From: Strigamia acuminata
Lineage: Eukaryota > Arthropoda > Chilopoda > Geophilomorpha > Linotaeniidae
Direction: 5' to 3'
Assembly (NCBI GenBank): GCA_949358305.1
Contig: OX442319.1
Span: forward strand, 9,114,001-9,178,000
DNA length: 64,000 nucleotides
The notes below the pieces were generated by a model. That model ran no database searches. It was not told the origin of the DNA and saw only the letters and a program-made list of their open reading frames with translations. Below, in pieces: positions 33,312 through 47,729 of the stretch; position 1 is the first letter of the stretch; each line of letters opens with the position of its first letter. Made by a program: the position numbers and the translations under genes.

Positions 33312-34465
33312 ACCTCATCGAGATTGTGTTTTGTGGTGTGTTAAAAACAAATAAAAAATAGTTTAATAATCTCCAATTTTAATTCATGCAATTAATTTGT
33401 CTTAAATACAACAGGAAGGTCCGAGTGCCGAAACTTCAGTATACGTTAGACATCCACTTGACGGGAAAGCTAATCAGAAAAATATGGTGGCATTAAGCAC
33501 TTGCAAGAAACTGAAACAAATATCACTATTCGTAACATTAATACGGTATACTCACATCAAATGCCTCCGGTAAGTCCGGCATGGAACCAGAAGGAGTCTG
33601 GTCAGTAAAATATGATGGCATTAAGCACTTGCTAGAATGGGAAAACAACTATCGCTATTCAAATTCAATTACATCAATACTCACGGTATCTGATTGTGTT
33701 AATTTCTCATCACCATCTGCTCGTGCAATGCGAATCGAATGAAAAAGACATGCAAAACATTGATCTACAGCAATAGATAAGACAAAAACGTGAGCAATGT
33801 TTATGAAAAACATTTTTAGGTTTGTCAGGAAAAGATGTAAAACTCAGGACAGAATTTGGGATTTTATACACGTCGTGTATAAACAATATGTGGTGAATCT
33901 GGTGACACAATATGAAATACGTGGAAGTAGTAAAATGGTAATTCAGTATTCAATAGTACTTTATTTCTGCACCACATGTTCATTATTATGCAAGATTTTG
34001 GTTTCATTTGAGAGCTATTCGAAAAGTTTTCATGCTTTTACACAATTTTATAAGTCAAAATGACATATTTGATAAGAAAGTGCAATTTTAGTGTATAGGA
34101 CCTATACAACTGAAGAAATCCACAAAAGTACCACAAAATCTTAAATCCTGGAATGACAGTTTGCAATAAATCCATAAATCTCAAAAGAAATCAACAAATC
34201 TCGAAAAAAATCAACAAATCTCGAAAAAAATCAATAAATCTCAAAATAAATTCCAAATAAAATTTTAAATTCTAATGATTTAGACCTGTTTCGCCGAATC
34301 CTGTTTCGCCGAATCCCGTTTCGCCGAAAAGAAATTTCCCGTTTCGCCGAAAATAAAAAAAGTGAGTAATCGATCAATTTTTCAAATTTTTCGTTTTTCC
34401 ACATTTCCACACAATTTCCACACAATTCCTAAGAAGGAATAAAGTACTATTGAATTTTGAATCAC
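33312..34465. other. Intergenic with small local repeats
   Basis: ATGGYGGCATTAAGCACTTG-type sequence occurs twice (about 33485 and 33612), a worn direct duplication. AAATCAACAAATCTCG repeats at about 34180-34250. CGTTTCGCCGAA occurs four times in 34285-34350. No gene is supported. Confidence 0.45.
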
Positions 34466-34469
34466 CATT

Positions 34470-34745
34470 TTAACTACTTCCGCTCTTGCCATTGATTGTG
34501 GAGAGACGGTCGGGATGCAACCGTTCGCCATGCCAATCCAGAAGACAACTCTCTGGGCCACTGCGGGACCCACACATTTCCGGAAGGGTCACTTCCGGGA
34601 CCTGATTGGTCCTGCGCCAAAGGGTCGCAGCTCCACCTGGTTGCGGGGTCCGCAACAGGCTGCGCAAGAAACGAGAAGCACGAGAGCTGCACCAGGTTGT
34701 CTTGTGTTGCAGGACAGTGACACAGCCTGAGGAGTGATTCTCCCG
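34470..34745. other. Isolated GC-rich island with stem-loops
   Basis: About 275 bp of GC-rich sequence in very AT-rich surroundings. It has several inverted repeats: GTTGCGG-GGT-CCGCAAC, ACCTGGT with a later ACCAGGT, and TTCCGGAA. Both strands have short open frames without family features. It could be a structured non-coding RNA, a short interspersed element or a fragment of a foreign exon. No class was recognised. Confidence 0.4.
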
Positions 34746-36022
34746 GCTGTATCTTGGGAAAAAAGAGAGGAAAATTAATGAAATTTTAACTGGAAGCTAG
34801 TACAACATCCTACTTTATTCACCCAAAATTTTATCACAATCTATGAGGAACTATTTGTTCCAAATCAAGAAATTATCTCATAAATGTTCAATACACTTTA
34901 GCGTCGTCAGGCGTCGCTAAAGTCAACGTTGTTAATCTCGCGTCGCTATAGCAACCCATTCTCATTAATACAGTATATAATATCTGAAAACGTTACTGAG
35001 AAAGCCAAGAACAATGTATATTAACGCTATTTTCTTTCTAATTAAAATTAATAAAAAATACTATTTGCCACTTATTTGTCTTTATTTTGAAATATTAAAA
35101 CACAACAATGATTAATCCCTTCACATTCCAATCTTTAAGTAACAAATCTTATCACAGCTGTGAAATGAAATGTGAATTTTCTTGATTGTAATTGGAGAAA
35201 TAAAATGAAATGAAAATACAAGTCCATCTTTCCCTAACGGCTTATTTTATTATATTCCATACAATACATTAGCCTCATAAAAAGATGTTAGAAGACATGT
35301 GAATACTGTTAAGCGAATCGTTAACACTAATAAATACAAGTATCTCAAAATTACATGTACACATTTGATACCGGAAGCCCAATATTAGGAATTTTTCATT
35401 TATTTAATAATACTGGATTTTTTGGTTGTTTTTTTTGTTAAATTTTATTTTTCGTCAAAAAATAACACACCATACTTTTGTTAGCTAGTATAAATCACAA
35501 CTTTGTCATTGGAAGACAATGATTCTCGACTAGTTCATCATCTGTCTCAATATTTTTAAATTTCGTGCAAATGAACTTCGAATAGTATCCTCCATTTACG
35601 CCAATTTAAAAACAAAATGGCAGTAAACGTGTTAATACTGACACTGGTAATGTCCCTTTCCGACGTGACATTTACCCTAAACACCATACAAAAAAATAAT
35701 TTCACATTATTTTTTACAGTTATTCACAAAGATGGTATAATATATATATATTTTAAAAATACAAATTATAAATTGATCAATTTGCTCAAACAAAACTTGA
35801 ATCAAAGGAAATTGAATTTTCATAATTAATATTCAGTGCAAAAAATATATAATATTGCTACAAAACAACATAAATCGCAACGAAAAAACAATAAATACGA
35901 ATTCGGTATACACAACAAAAAGCCATTTATACAAATCGATTAACTAATCGATTCCAATTGAGCAAAATTTGGCTATCAATTCAAAAAAAAACAAAAATCA
36001 AAATTTCTACCGTTATTTACAA
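34746..36022. other. AT-rich intergenic, no gene recognised
   Basis: Only weak frames occur. The last part is the 3' untranslated region of the FLVCR gene (minus strand). Confidence 0.5.
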
Positions 36023-39222
<3,200 letters not shown>

Positions 39223-39657
39223 TTATGAGTTGGTTGGCGGCCAATTAGTGCATGGTTTCCGCAATTAGGTTGGAATTGCACCGGCAGAAACAAGCGACAA
39301 CAGTGGGAAAGTGGTGTGGATGTGCGCAGGAGTGAGCTTGAGGTTTTCTGGTGGCGCTAGTGGTGAGGTTGTGTCTAGGTGGAGATCGGTACAGGGGTAA
39401 AGGTCGATGGCGCATGCTCGGGTTGGTTGTTTGTTGAGGTGTTTGGTTACGATTTGGGGTTGGTTTTGGATTTGTTTTGGTGTTTGTGGGGTTTGAATTG
39501 TTTTATTTTATTTGTTGGAGGTTTTGTGGTTTTGATGGTTTATTAAATTTGGAATTTTTGTTTTTATTTTCGTTCTATTTGTTTATTTTATTCGTTAAAT
39601 TGTTTGTTTGTTTGGAGTTGGTGATTAAAGGCATTGTGTGTGGGTGTTGGTGGTATC
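39223..39657. other. FLVCR promoter side, G/T-rich
   Basis: No gene. The plus strand is G/T-rich (so the FLVCR coding strand is C/A-rich) through the presumed promoter and leader, continuing the bias of exon 1. Confidence 0.45.
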
Positions 39658-39729
39658 GGTTCCATGGTGTAATGGTTAGCACTCTGGACTCTGAATCCAG
39701 CGATCCGAGTTCAAATCTCGGTGGAACCT
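39658..39729 (+). tRNA. trnQ-CTG: tRNA-Gln(CTG)
   Basis: A 72-nt cloverleaf without intron. Acceptor GGTTCCA pairs with TGGAACC. The anticodon loop CTCTGAA gives CTG at 39691-39693, and the T arm is CCGAGTTCAAATCTCGG. A T-rich terminator follows at once. Confidence 0.95.
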
Positions 39730-40020
39730 TTGTTTTATTTTTTTTTTGTTTTTAAATTTTATTTTTTTTGAATTTATTTTATTTATATGAAATAATTTTA
39801 TGGATTTTGAATTAAACTGATTTTTTTTTTTTTTTTCAAATTTTATTTAATAATTTTTTTTTTTTTAAATAATTTATTTTCAATGGGTCAGATTTTAAAA
39901 TTTAATTTTTCGGATTTAATTTCTTTTTTTTTTTTGGTAACATTTTTTTTCCTCCAATAATGTTATGATTATTGATCGAAAAAAAGCAATTGACCAGTGC
40001 CTTTTGCTGGTCCTGTATGC
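39730..40020. other. Poly-T-rich spacer between tRNA genes
   Basis: Contains several long T runs (Pol III termination) and no gene. Confidence 0.6.
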
Positions 40021-40092
40021 GGTTCTATGGTGTAACGGTTAGCACTCTGGACTTTGAATCCAGCGATCCGAGTTCAAATCTCGGTAGAACCT
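40021..40092 (+). tRNA. trnQ-TTG: tRNA-Gln(TTG)
   Basis: A 72-nt cloverleaf differing from the gene 363 bp upstream at a few sites. The loop CTTTGAA gives anticodon TTG at 40054-40056. The acceptor pair GGTTCTA/TAGAACC keeps pairing through a compensatory change, so it is probably functional. A T-rich terminator follows. Confidence 0.95.
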
Positions 40093-40686
40093 TTATTTTT
40101 ATTTTTTTTTCCTTTTTTAAATCTAAATAAACCAACTTATTGAATAACGGCGGAATTTTATATTTTCTTTTTAAACACCGTAGTATTAATAATTAAACTA
40201 AATTAAATTCGCAAAACTCTGCGTCTAAAATGTTTCAGAAAAATTGTACAAAAATAAATTATCCGAAAAAGTTGTATAACTTTAATTATATCACTGCAAT
40301 TATTGTTTATAGAGTGTATTAATAATTTATCATTTCATCGGGTCGATACGTTATCTGATGTTGATTGATAAATACGGTTTTTCCATCTCATTCCACGTCC
40401 AACCCCGACACGACATCTAGTGATAATTTGTATTTCAAAACGGGGCTTTTCTGCATGGCTGTGCGGCGGAAAACTGCGGCCACGCCGGCGAAACTAGCCG
40501 AAATGTCCGTATCGATGAGAAACACTCACATTTTCAACTTTTTATTACGTATCGGGAAGAAAATCACTATTTTCTTTGCTAATAATTGGTAGTTTAATTG
40601 TTTTTGGGCGTTTTGCATTTTACAAATTTTTTTAAAAAAAATATGGCATTTTTATTTAAAAAAATCTACTTCTTTTATAGTCTTTT
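40093..40686. other. Intergenic, no gene recognised
   Basis: AT-rich, with a GC-richer patch at 40440-40510 that has no supported frame. The right end is the 3' region of B9D1. Confidence 0.5.
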
Positions 40687-41516
40687 TTAACTCGTGGAAT
40701 GATTTCTGTATCCTAACTCTTTAAAATCCTTGAAAACCACATTTAAAGATAAATTGGCAAAACCTTGCGATCTTACACGTGTAACTATAAAAAAAATTAA
40801 TTTATTAATATATTTTTTTTAATAATATCCATACAATACCATCTCGTCCTTCCGCTTGGGCTAAAACTCGTGGATCGATGAATTCCGGTCTCCGATGCGA
40901 GATCCAACTTGTAAATTTCTGTAACGCCGAACTGGACTCCGGAACAAACATCGCAATCCTTTTTTTCCGACTGCAATTTTTTTTTTAATCCAGAATATTT
41001 TAAAAAATCATTTCAATTCGAAATCAACAGCAACCGGAACTTACTTTCCGGAAGTGATGGGTATGTGCGTGACGCCATAACCACGCACGACATCATGGCC
41101 GAAAAAATCTAAGCCATAAGCCGACACAACTATCCGAGGCCCTATTTTACAAACAAACATTATATTTAGAGTTCCGAAATTAATTTCCAGTTCTAACTTA
41201 CATCCCGATGGATTTGTACTTTTAAACGAAATATCTATTGGGAAATTCCACGCGAATGTTTGATTAGAATAGCTTCTCTTAGCAATTTGTGAAATTCCTT
41301 CTTCCATTCCCTAATACAAGTTGAAAATAATTTATATAACGATTTAAATGAATAACTTCATATACTTACACACGTTACGACCCAATCGGGGCCATAAACA
41401 AATGTGTACTTACAATACACTTCGTCAAAAAGTGGGAACTCGGCCGATTCTATCTGTCCATTCACCATTAATAAGAAAGTCGTATTTGCATCTCCAGCTC
41501 CGTTGCAAGTTGCCAT
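40687..41516 (-). CDS. B9D1: B9 domain-containing protein 1, 5 exons
   Basis: Coding exons, minus strand: 41370-41516, 41202-41310, 41045-41141, 40840-40970, 40687-40784. Sum 582 nt, 193 aa, all in frame. The B9 domain is visible throughout: [72 protein letters not shown]9D1 belongs to the MKS complex of the ciliary transition zone, where it helps gate membrane proteins. In arthropods this means sensory neurons and possibly sperm. The length fits the family (about 200 aa). Confidence 0.93.
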
Positions 41517-42009
41517 TTTGATTTTTATTGATCAATCTTTTCATCACTAAGGACAACAAACATCCATTTGTAAACAAACACTAACGCCACCTACACTGAT
41601 GCTTTCAAAACACAATATATTGATATAGAAATGATATAGAAATGAATTCTTGTAAAAAAAAATTTATTATCAAACATTTAAAACACAGCTTATGTAAATG
41701 CTAAAAAAAAATTATAAATAATACATTAAGACATTGCACAATAAGCTACGCAAATAAATCACATTAAAATCACATCAAAACTAATAATTATCAGTTAGGA
41801 ACTAAATTAATCAAAAATTCTTATTATTATCATTTATTCTATGGAATAGAGATTCATTCTATTTTTTTTTAATGGAATTTTTAACTTCACCTAAAAAAAA
41901 ATGGTGAAAATGGCACTAAATTAATTTCTATATAAAAATGAGAGTAGAATTTTCTAGCTGCGAATGTATGTTAAAATATTATGTATTTTTTAAAAAAAAA
42001 AAAATTAGT
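41517..42009. other. Short intergenic between B9D1 and wntless
   Basis: AT-rich. It contains the B9D1 promoter on the left and the wntless 3' untranslated region on the right (minus strand). Nothing else is seen. Confidence 0.5.
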
Positions 42010-45000
42010 TTAATCGTTTGCAGTTTTCTTAGCCAAGGATGTCAATGCAGATAATTCGCTCGGTTCTGTCGGAAGACGGCTGAATTCAATTTCCTCAGTG
42101 CTGCTATTTCGTAAATCTAGACAAAAAATATAAAAAAGTGTTATATTTTAGTGCTTTCCCGTTTCCAGTACAGTTTTGAACACACAACTGAACTGCATTG
42201 ACGCGCATGACTTGTACGCAAACAGTCAGCTCGAACGAACACGAAAAACGCAACTTTATTGGCTTTTTCTTACAGTTACGACAAGTGAACAAACGATAAC
42301 AACGTTAAGAAACTTCACGTAACAACCAATCATGCTTCTACAATAAAAACACGAATTTCACGATCCTTACCATTATCCGTCGGCCATCTTTTATGCGACG
42401 GAGCATACAGCACGATGAGCGCAAACACGTAAACATTCCACATCCCGTAAACCCCGCAGAAAAACGCCGATGTATATTCCAAACTGATATCGTCGTCCCA
42501 TTTCCAACGACCTTCAGAAACTTGGCCGATAATGAAAAAAATGACCGTTAGCGCCGCACACAGCAGTGTCGCCAACATGAGGAATTTGAATCGGTAAATG
42601 ATGCCCTAAGAATAATTATTCTAAAAAAATTGTACGCATATTTGGCAAATAATCAAAACCTCGTAGAAAATTCTTCTCGCGCTGCTCATGTTGGGCAACG
42701 AGCCGCGTTTATGACTGATATTGCGGAACACTTTGTAAATCATGTAACTGAGGAAAAGGAAATAAACACTCGCAGAAATTCCAGCCAAGATGATAAAACC
42801 GAGCTGGAAACATCGTTAAGCAAATAAAATTCTTACAATTAAAAATACCGTACTTCTGCAAATAATCGCCGCGGCTACTATTCGAGGGCGGTTAAGCCTA
42901 ATTCACACTACCAAATAGAGTTTCGGTACCGGGAAACCGGGGTACCGATTTCCCGGGAATCCCGCCCTTTTTAACGAAAAACGGCCATTCTTGATCAAAA
43001 ACGATTATTTTTGACGGAAAACGGCCATTTTTGACGGAAAACGGCCATTTTTGACGAAAAACGGACACTTTTGATAGAAAATGGCCATTTTTACCATGAA
43101 AAATGGCTAGAAATGGCTAAAAATAGCCATTTTTGACAAAAAAACGGCCATTCTTTGTCATTTTTCGTCGCCTCTTGCCTGACCTTTTTTGGTCCCGAGA
43201 GTACCGATTTCCCTGGAGTACCGGCTATTTTGGTACCGGGAACCGGGAATTTTAAAAAGGCGGGAAAACAGAAACCCTACTACCAAACAATCCCACAATT
43301 CCGTAATCAAAGATGGCGTCATACCCACGCTTTAAAATTCAAATGCGGCTCTTAATTGCGGAAATACGGTCCGTATATTATTTATAAATGAAGGATACGG
43401 CTAAATTGGTACCGAGCGGGGTCACCCAAATACTGTAAAATGGATTGGTTAATTGAACACCGCTGAAAGAAATAGAATTTATTTAAATTAATAAATGCAA
43501 CCCTTAATTTTTGTTTACGAACCGTTCGCACATGTCGAAGACGAAAAGCGACATGCATCCGAAAACAACGGCGCTTAAGTGCTTCCAGTATGCACTAATG
43601 CGATTACGCTCAATGTTATCCTGAAATTAATAGAGAATTTAATTTTTGTATCGCTTCAGAGGTACATTTTTGAGAAAAATGTGAATTTTTTTATGTTAAA
43701 ACCGGGGACTTACCACCTAAAATTATATTTCCGGTTTCCAGTTAAGGGGTTCATGGAATAAAAGCGATAATATATTAAAGCGTGAGGGATAAAATGGTAT
43801 TTTGTTTAGTGGTTAAGACTTAAAATTGGTTTAGTTTTGTTAATAATGCGATGTTACCATCATGTGTTCGCCGGCGAATACGAGCCAGAAACTGAGTAAT
43901 GTTGCGTAGAAAATTCCCTGGCGGATGTCACTCAAGAGGAGCATGTATGGCATGTCGAAAAATAAAGTTAGGAATTCAAGCGGTACTGAAAATTGAAATT
44001 AAATTTTTTTTTTTTTAAATGTTGGTGGAAGAAATAATTGATTGTGCTTTCTTTACGGTTTAATAGGGAAAGCGCAAGTCCAACAGCAAATAGCATTTTT
44101 TCTAGAAGAACTGGTGGTCTGGTCAGTTGTTGAATGCGCTTCCAGTACCAGGACATGATTGCAATAATTAAAGGGAAGAAAACTGTTTTCAGTGAGAGCC
44201 AGACTTTGGTGAAACCGCCATTTTGATGAATAGCCTAAACAGAAATTACAAATGTTTGGATTAAATTGTTGTCTCTCTTCGCAATTTTATTTAAAAAATT
44301 CATTTTTTTCTCGATTTTATTAATAAAATTACGTTATTTTCTCGATTTTATTGGCAAAATTAAGTTATTTTCTCGATTTTATTAACAAAAGTAAGTTATT
44401 TTCTTGATTTTATTAACAAAATTAAGTTATTTTCTCGATTTTATTAACAAAATTTAATTTTTTTTTCTTAATTTCATTAACAAAATCAACTTTCTTCCTC
44501 AATTCTATCAAAAATTGAATTTTTTTCTTCTAATATTTCAACAAATCAATTTTCCTTTCAATCTAAAAAATAAATATAAATAAAACACATCGAAATTACC
44601 ACAAGCGTAAGATCCCAAACTCTGCCAATTCCTTGATTCAACTCATTAGACACCGGCAACCGTATGTTTATGAGATAAAAATCGTGATGCACGCTTCCCA
44701 ACTCAAACAACGGCAACAGCGAACAATTATACAAATATCCTTCCTTATTCTATATAATAAAAATTAAATAAATAAACACACAAACAAACAAACAAACAAA
44801 TAATTCATTAATCCACCTTCGGTATGGAGCAATCCAAATTCCTTTCCTCGAGCGAAGATTCCATCAACGTCCACTGATCATCCGGATCGCCGATATTCTG
44901 ATATCCCAACCGAATATCCAAAGACATAGTTGCATTCGGTACTAAATAAACCAAACAAACAAATCAAACCCTTCGATTTCGACAAAAAACAAGCAAATAC

Positions 45001-45449
45001 TTACTCAATTCGACATTTTTATCGTATTTAATATCCGGCTGCAAAACACCGATCAAATTCTGGTGCCAGCGCGAATAATCCAACACATTTCCCTCACGTG
45101 GGAGAGGAATTTGGAACACAAAAACCATCTCGTTCGCACCAATGTGGTGTTGTTCGAGGTACGGGTCGTCCAAATCCGCCACTTGGAGGCAAACGGGCGA
45201 TTTCGCGGCGCGGGCGAAGAGAAGTTGCCGGTTTGAGTCGTTGATGCATTTCGTGCCCGTCACTGGTAACACGCCTGATGGCGCGGGCGCTGAAAATTCA
45301 ATATTTTAACAAAAAAAGACGATGGTATTTGATTTTTTTTTACCTATGAGACCGCCGATGAGAAAACAAATAATTTGACAGAGAATGAGGGTAGCGACGA
45401 GCACGCTTAGCTTGCGCCCGCTTAGATTTTCGATGATCGCGCCTCCCAT
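42010..45449 (-). CDS. wls: Wntless (Wnt cargo receptor), 11 exons
   Basis: Coding exons, minus strand: 45344-45449, 45005-45289, 44817-44941, 44600-44749, 44057-44234, 43858-43985, 43523-43620, 43399-43462, 42660-42803, 42371-42605, 42010-42116. Sum 1620 nt, 539 aa, close to the vertebrate 541. The N-terminus [17 protein letters not shown] with the first membrane segment is typical. A lumenal domain follows, then [49 protein letters not shown], and the final segments with [20 protein letters not shown] and [10 protein letters not shown]. Wntless carries lipid-modified Wnts from Golgi to the cell surface. It is divergent from the gene at 45850, about 400 bp between start codons. Confidence 0.95.
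42916..43279. mobile_element. hAT-type MITE in a wntless intron (364 bp)
   Basis: Ends TAGAGTTTCGG and AGAAACCCTA, flanked by the 8-bp duplication CTACCAAA (42908-42915 and 43280-43287). The interior has tandem units of AAAACGGCCATTTTTGACG, about 19-20 bp, in direct and inverted order. Non-coding. Confidence 0.85.
44280..44480. repeat. 31-bp minisatellite in a wntless intron
   Basis: About five units of TTATTTTCTCGATTTTATTA plus ACAAAATTAAG, with changes toward both ends. Confidence 0.75.
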
Positions 45450-45849
45450 GATTGTGAATGGTGAGTGGGATAGAAAAGGGCAACACGGCGAATTGTCAAA
45501 AGTCGTACCTATAGACAATGACTCTAGCCACAGATGCGTGCAGTGTGATGTTGAGGGTAAATTGGGGGAAACTGGTCTGTTGTTATTTTTGCGAATATTT
45601 TGTGACGGTGGTTTTGTCGGGTTGCAATGTTAAAAGCGAGAAGTGATTACGTCATTTCAGAGATTTGATTTTTATGTGGTTTTGGAATCGGTGTATGATT
45701 TTGAATCGTATGTTTTTGATGTTTTGAAATGGATTTTGCGATCGCAGCGGCTGGAAAAGACGAAAATATGAGGTAGACTTCAGAAAATGAAGATTTTATT
45801 TACTTTTTTTAAAATAACATATTAAAAATTTTCTTTCAGTGATAAAAAC
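45450..45849. promoter_or_regulatory. Divergent promoter region wls / SYCE2-like
   Basis: About 400 bp lie between the two start codons on opposite strands. A possible 5' untranslated intron of the right gene ends at TTTTCTTTCAG (45829-45839). No TATA is evident. Confidence 0.45.
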
Positions 45850-46600
45850 ATGAGTTCAGCGAAAAATATACAGCAAAGCATATTCGATCTTCAAGCGGAA
45901 ATCGATTCGAATCGGATCGAGGACGAACAACTGATTGAACAATTCAGACAGGAAATTGAAACTTATGTAAGCTTATGTGACAGAAAGATTTGTTCCAGGG
46001 CCAGATTAAGGCTTTATAGGGGCCCGGAGCACCTACAGCAGGGGGCCCATGAATCGGAAACGGATTTGTATAGGTTCTCGAAGGGCCCCCATGTGGCTGC
46101 TGGTGCCTCAAATCCAAAAACAAATTAGCTCTAGAAAAATGTTCAAAAAATAATTGTTTCGGAGATTCGCAAGCGTTAAACTGCATTTTTATGGGAAATA
46201 ATTTTATTTTATGCTGAAGAAATGGATTTTTACACTAAAAATGTATTTTATGCTGAAGAAATTGCATTTTTACTCAAAACAAAGCATTTTTTGTTGAAGA
46301 AATGTATTTTCCGGCGAAATAGTCATGAAAAAATCCATTTGCCCTTTTGAATTTCCTCAAATCTGGCCCTGATTTATTCTCTTGAAATATTAATGAATTT
46401 AATCGTGGTAGGTTGTGAATATTTACGAAAAAGTGCAAATGATAATGGATCAGAAGTTTGCCGAAACCAATGCAGCGATGGAGTCAAAACTGGAAGAATT
46501 AACCCAAGTTGTGATGCGAATTAACAACTTGGAAAGCGAACTGGTATCTTACCGCCAAGCCATTGCATCGTTCTTTCAAAACGTACAACTTATTGAATAA
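45850..46600 (+). CDS. Small coiled-coil protein, SYCE2-like (101 aa, 2 exons)
   Basis: Exons 45850-45966 and 46412-46600 join in frame (GTAAGC donor, GTAG acceptor), encoding 101 residues. Nearly all is helical heptad sequence. Residues 7-38 read IQQSIFDLQAEIDSNR and on to LIEQFRQEIETY. Residues 67-95 read LEELTQVVMRINNLESELVS and onward. The spacing and several residues resemble the core of SYCE2, a central-element protein of the synaptonemal complex that forms fibres with TEX12. The match was made from memory and short coiled coils can look alike by chance, so the identity is tentative. A MITE occupies most of the intron. Confidence 0.55.
45996..46371. mobile_element. hAT-type MITE in the SYCE2-like intron (376 bp)
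   Basis: Ends CAGGGCCAGATT and AATCTGGCCCTG, with flanking 8-mers ATTTGTTC (45988-45995) and ATTTATTC (46372-46379), an 8-bp duplication with one change. Non-coding. It includes GGGGCCCGGAGC-type GC-rich stretches. Confidence 0.85.
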
Positions 46601-46712
46601 GCAACCAGTTAAAAATATTATTTAAAAAAAAAAAAAATTTTGTTGTTGTGTTGTGTTGTTTTAAGTTTACGAATTCAATTAAATTGTTCCTTGTTTTGAA
46701 ATGAATTCCCAT

Positions 46713-47729
46713 CTACACTATTACAAGTAATGGCAATTCATCAGTCGACAATTTCTCCTTTTCCAATTCACCCAACAACACATCCAACGCCAACGCATCG
46801 ATATTTTTAGCCAGCAAATTCAACAACAACCAATCCCCAATTTTAGCGCGAAGAAGCGTTCGAATCACACGACGACTATTCACGCAATTGTACCGCCAAT
46901 GCAACGCCTTCACTCTGACCACAGGACACCTCAAAAGCACAACCCTGTAAACCAAAACGAGTCCCGTAGGAACGGCCAAAACGACCAACCAAAACCAGAG
47001 AAACACGTAGATCTTTTCGTTCACAACATTCATCGGCAGGACACAAATCGCTTCGTGACTCCGAACGTCCCCACTCGGTCCGAAAGTTCGGAACACACAT
47101 TTGGTCAAACGTGGAAAAATGACCGTCATCGTCTCGGCACGCTCAATTTGGTCAAAATTGGTGAAAATTCCCCCGAAAAACGCGTCGATTATGCAAATCT
47201 GCGCAACTACGTTCACGAAATTGATAATTTCGCACACGAAGAACCCATAGGCCCACTTGTCGAGTTTATTCCAATTCCTCGACACGTATTGACGCAGCAA
47301 CGAAACTCGTTCGTCCATCGACTGCGTTTCGCACAAGGGTTCCGTCAAGCCCTTCACGAGACACGACACGCGTCCGTTGTCGATTTTCTTCCAAATACAG
47401 CGCGAGAAATAGAAGGAGGCCGATTGTAAAGTGAGGACTAGCCAGACCCATTGGTAGTAAGTGTTGTAGGTTTCGTTGTTTGGTGAATCGACTAAGGAGA
47501 AGGTGGATTGCGTCCAGCAGTAGTCTTCTAGGAAGTCCGTAGTGAGGGAAGACGGCGGCGGTGGGTCGCAGGAGATTGGTTTGCCGAAACGTTGGCTGCT
47601 TCGTATTAAAATGGCGGCGGCGGCTAAGAGGACTGCCGTTACGCGGTAGTGGAGGTGGAAGACGAAATTGTCGGTTCGGGCGGAGCTTGGTGACTTAAGA
47701 ACGTTGGAAAATACTTTAAGGATGGACAT
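46713..47729 (-). CDS. Innexin gap-junction protein, intronless (338 aa)
   Basis: Starts at ATG 47729 (MSILKVFSNVLKS). Four membrane segments are visible. After TM1 comes an extracellular loop with paired cysteines, then the innexin signature YYQWVWLVLTLQ at the start of TM2. Other family marks are TDNFVFHLHYRVT near the N-terminus and FGPSGDVRSHEAICVLPMN before TM4. Innexins form invertebrate gap junctions and hemichannels at the plasma membrane. Which of the eight or so insect types it matches was not determined. It faces the SYCE2-like gene tail to tail, 112 bp apart. The coding strand is C-rich early and G/T-rich late. Confidence 0.92.
   Translation of the reverse strand: MSILKVFSNVLKSPSSARTDNFVFHLHYRVTAVLLAAAAILIRSSQRFGKPISCDPPPPSSLTTDFLEDYCWTQSTFSLVDSPNNETYNTYYQWVWLVLTLQSASFYFSRCIWKKIDNGRVSCLVKGLTEPLCETQSMDERVSLLRQYVSRNWNKLDKWAYGFFVCEIINFVNVVAQICIIDAFFGGIFTNFDQIERAETMTVIFPRLTKCVFRTFGPSGDVRSHEAICVLPMNVVNEKIYVFLWFWLVVLAVPTGLVLVYRVVLLRCPVVRVKALHWRYNCVNSRRVIRTLLRAKIGDWLLLNLLAKNIDALALDVLLGELEKEKLSTDELPLLVIV

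Noticed and set aside
34470-34745. RNase P/MRP, SRP or U3 RNA for the GC-rich island
   Set aside because: The conserved core motifs of these RNAs could not be found on either strand, and no Pol III terminator is placed properly.
40365-40592. 75-codon plus-strand frame near the tRNA-Gln genes
   Set aside because: No ATG at the stated left end, no domain and no splice partners.
46899-47429. 176-codon plus-strand frame over the innexin gene
   Set aside because: Antisense shadow of the innexin, produced by its biased composition.
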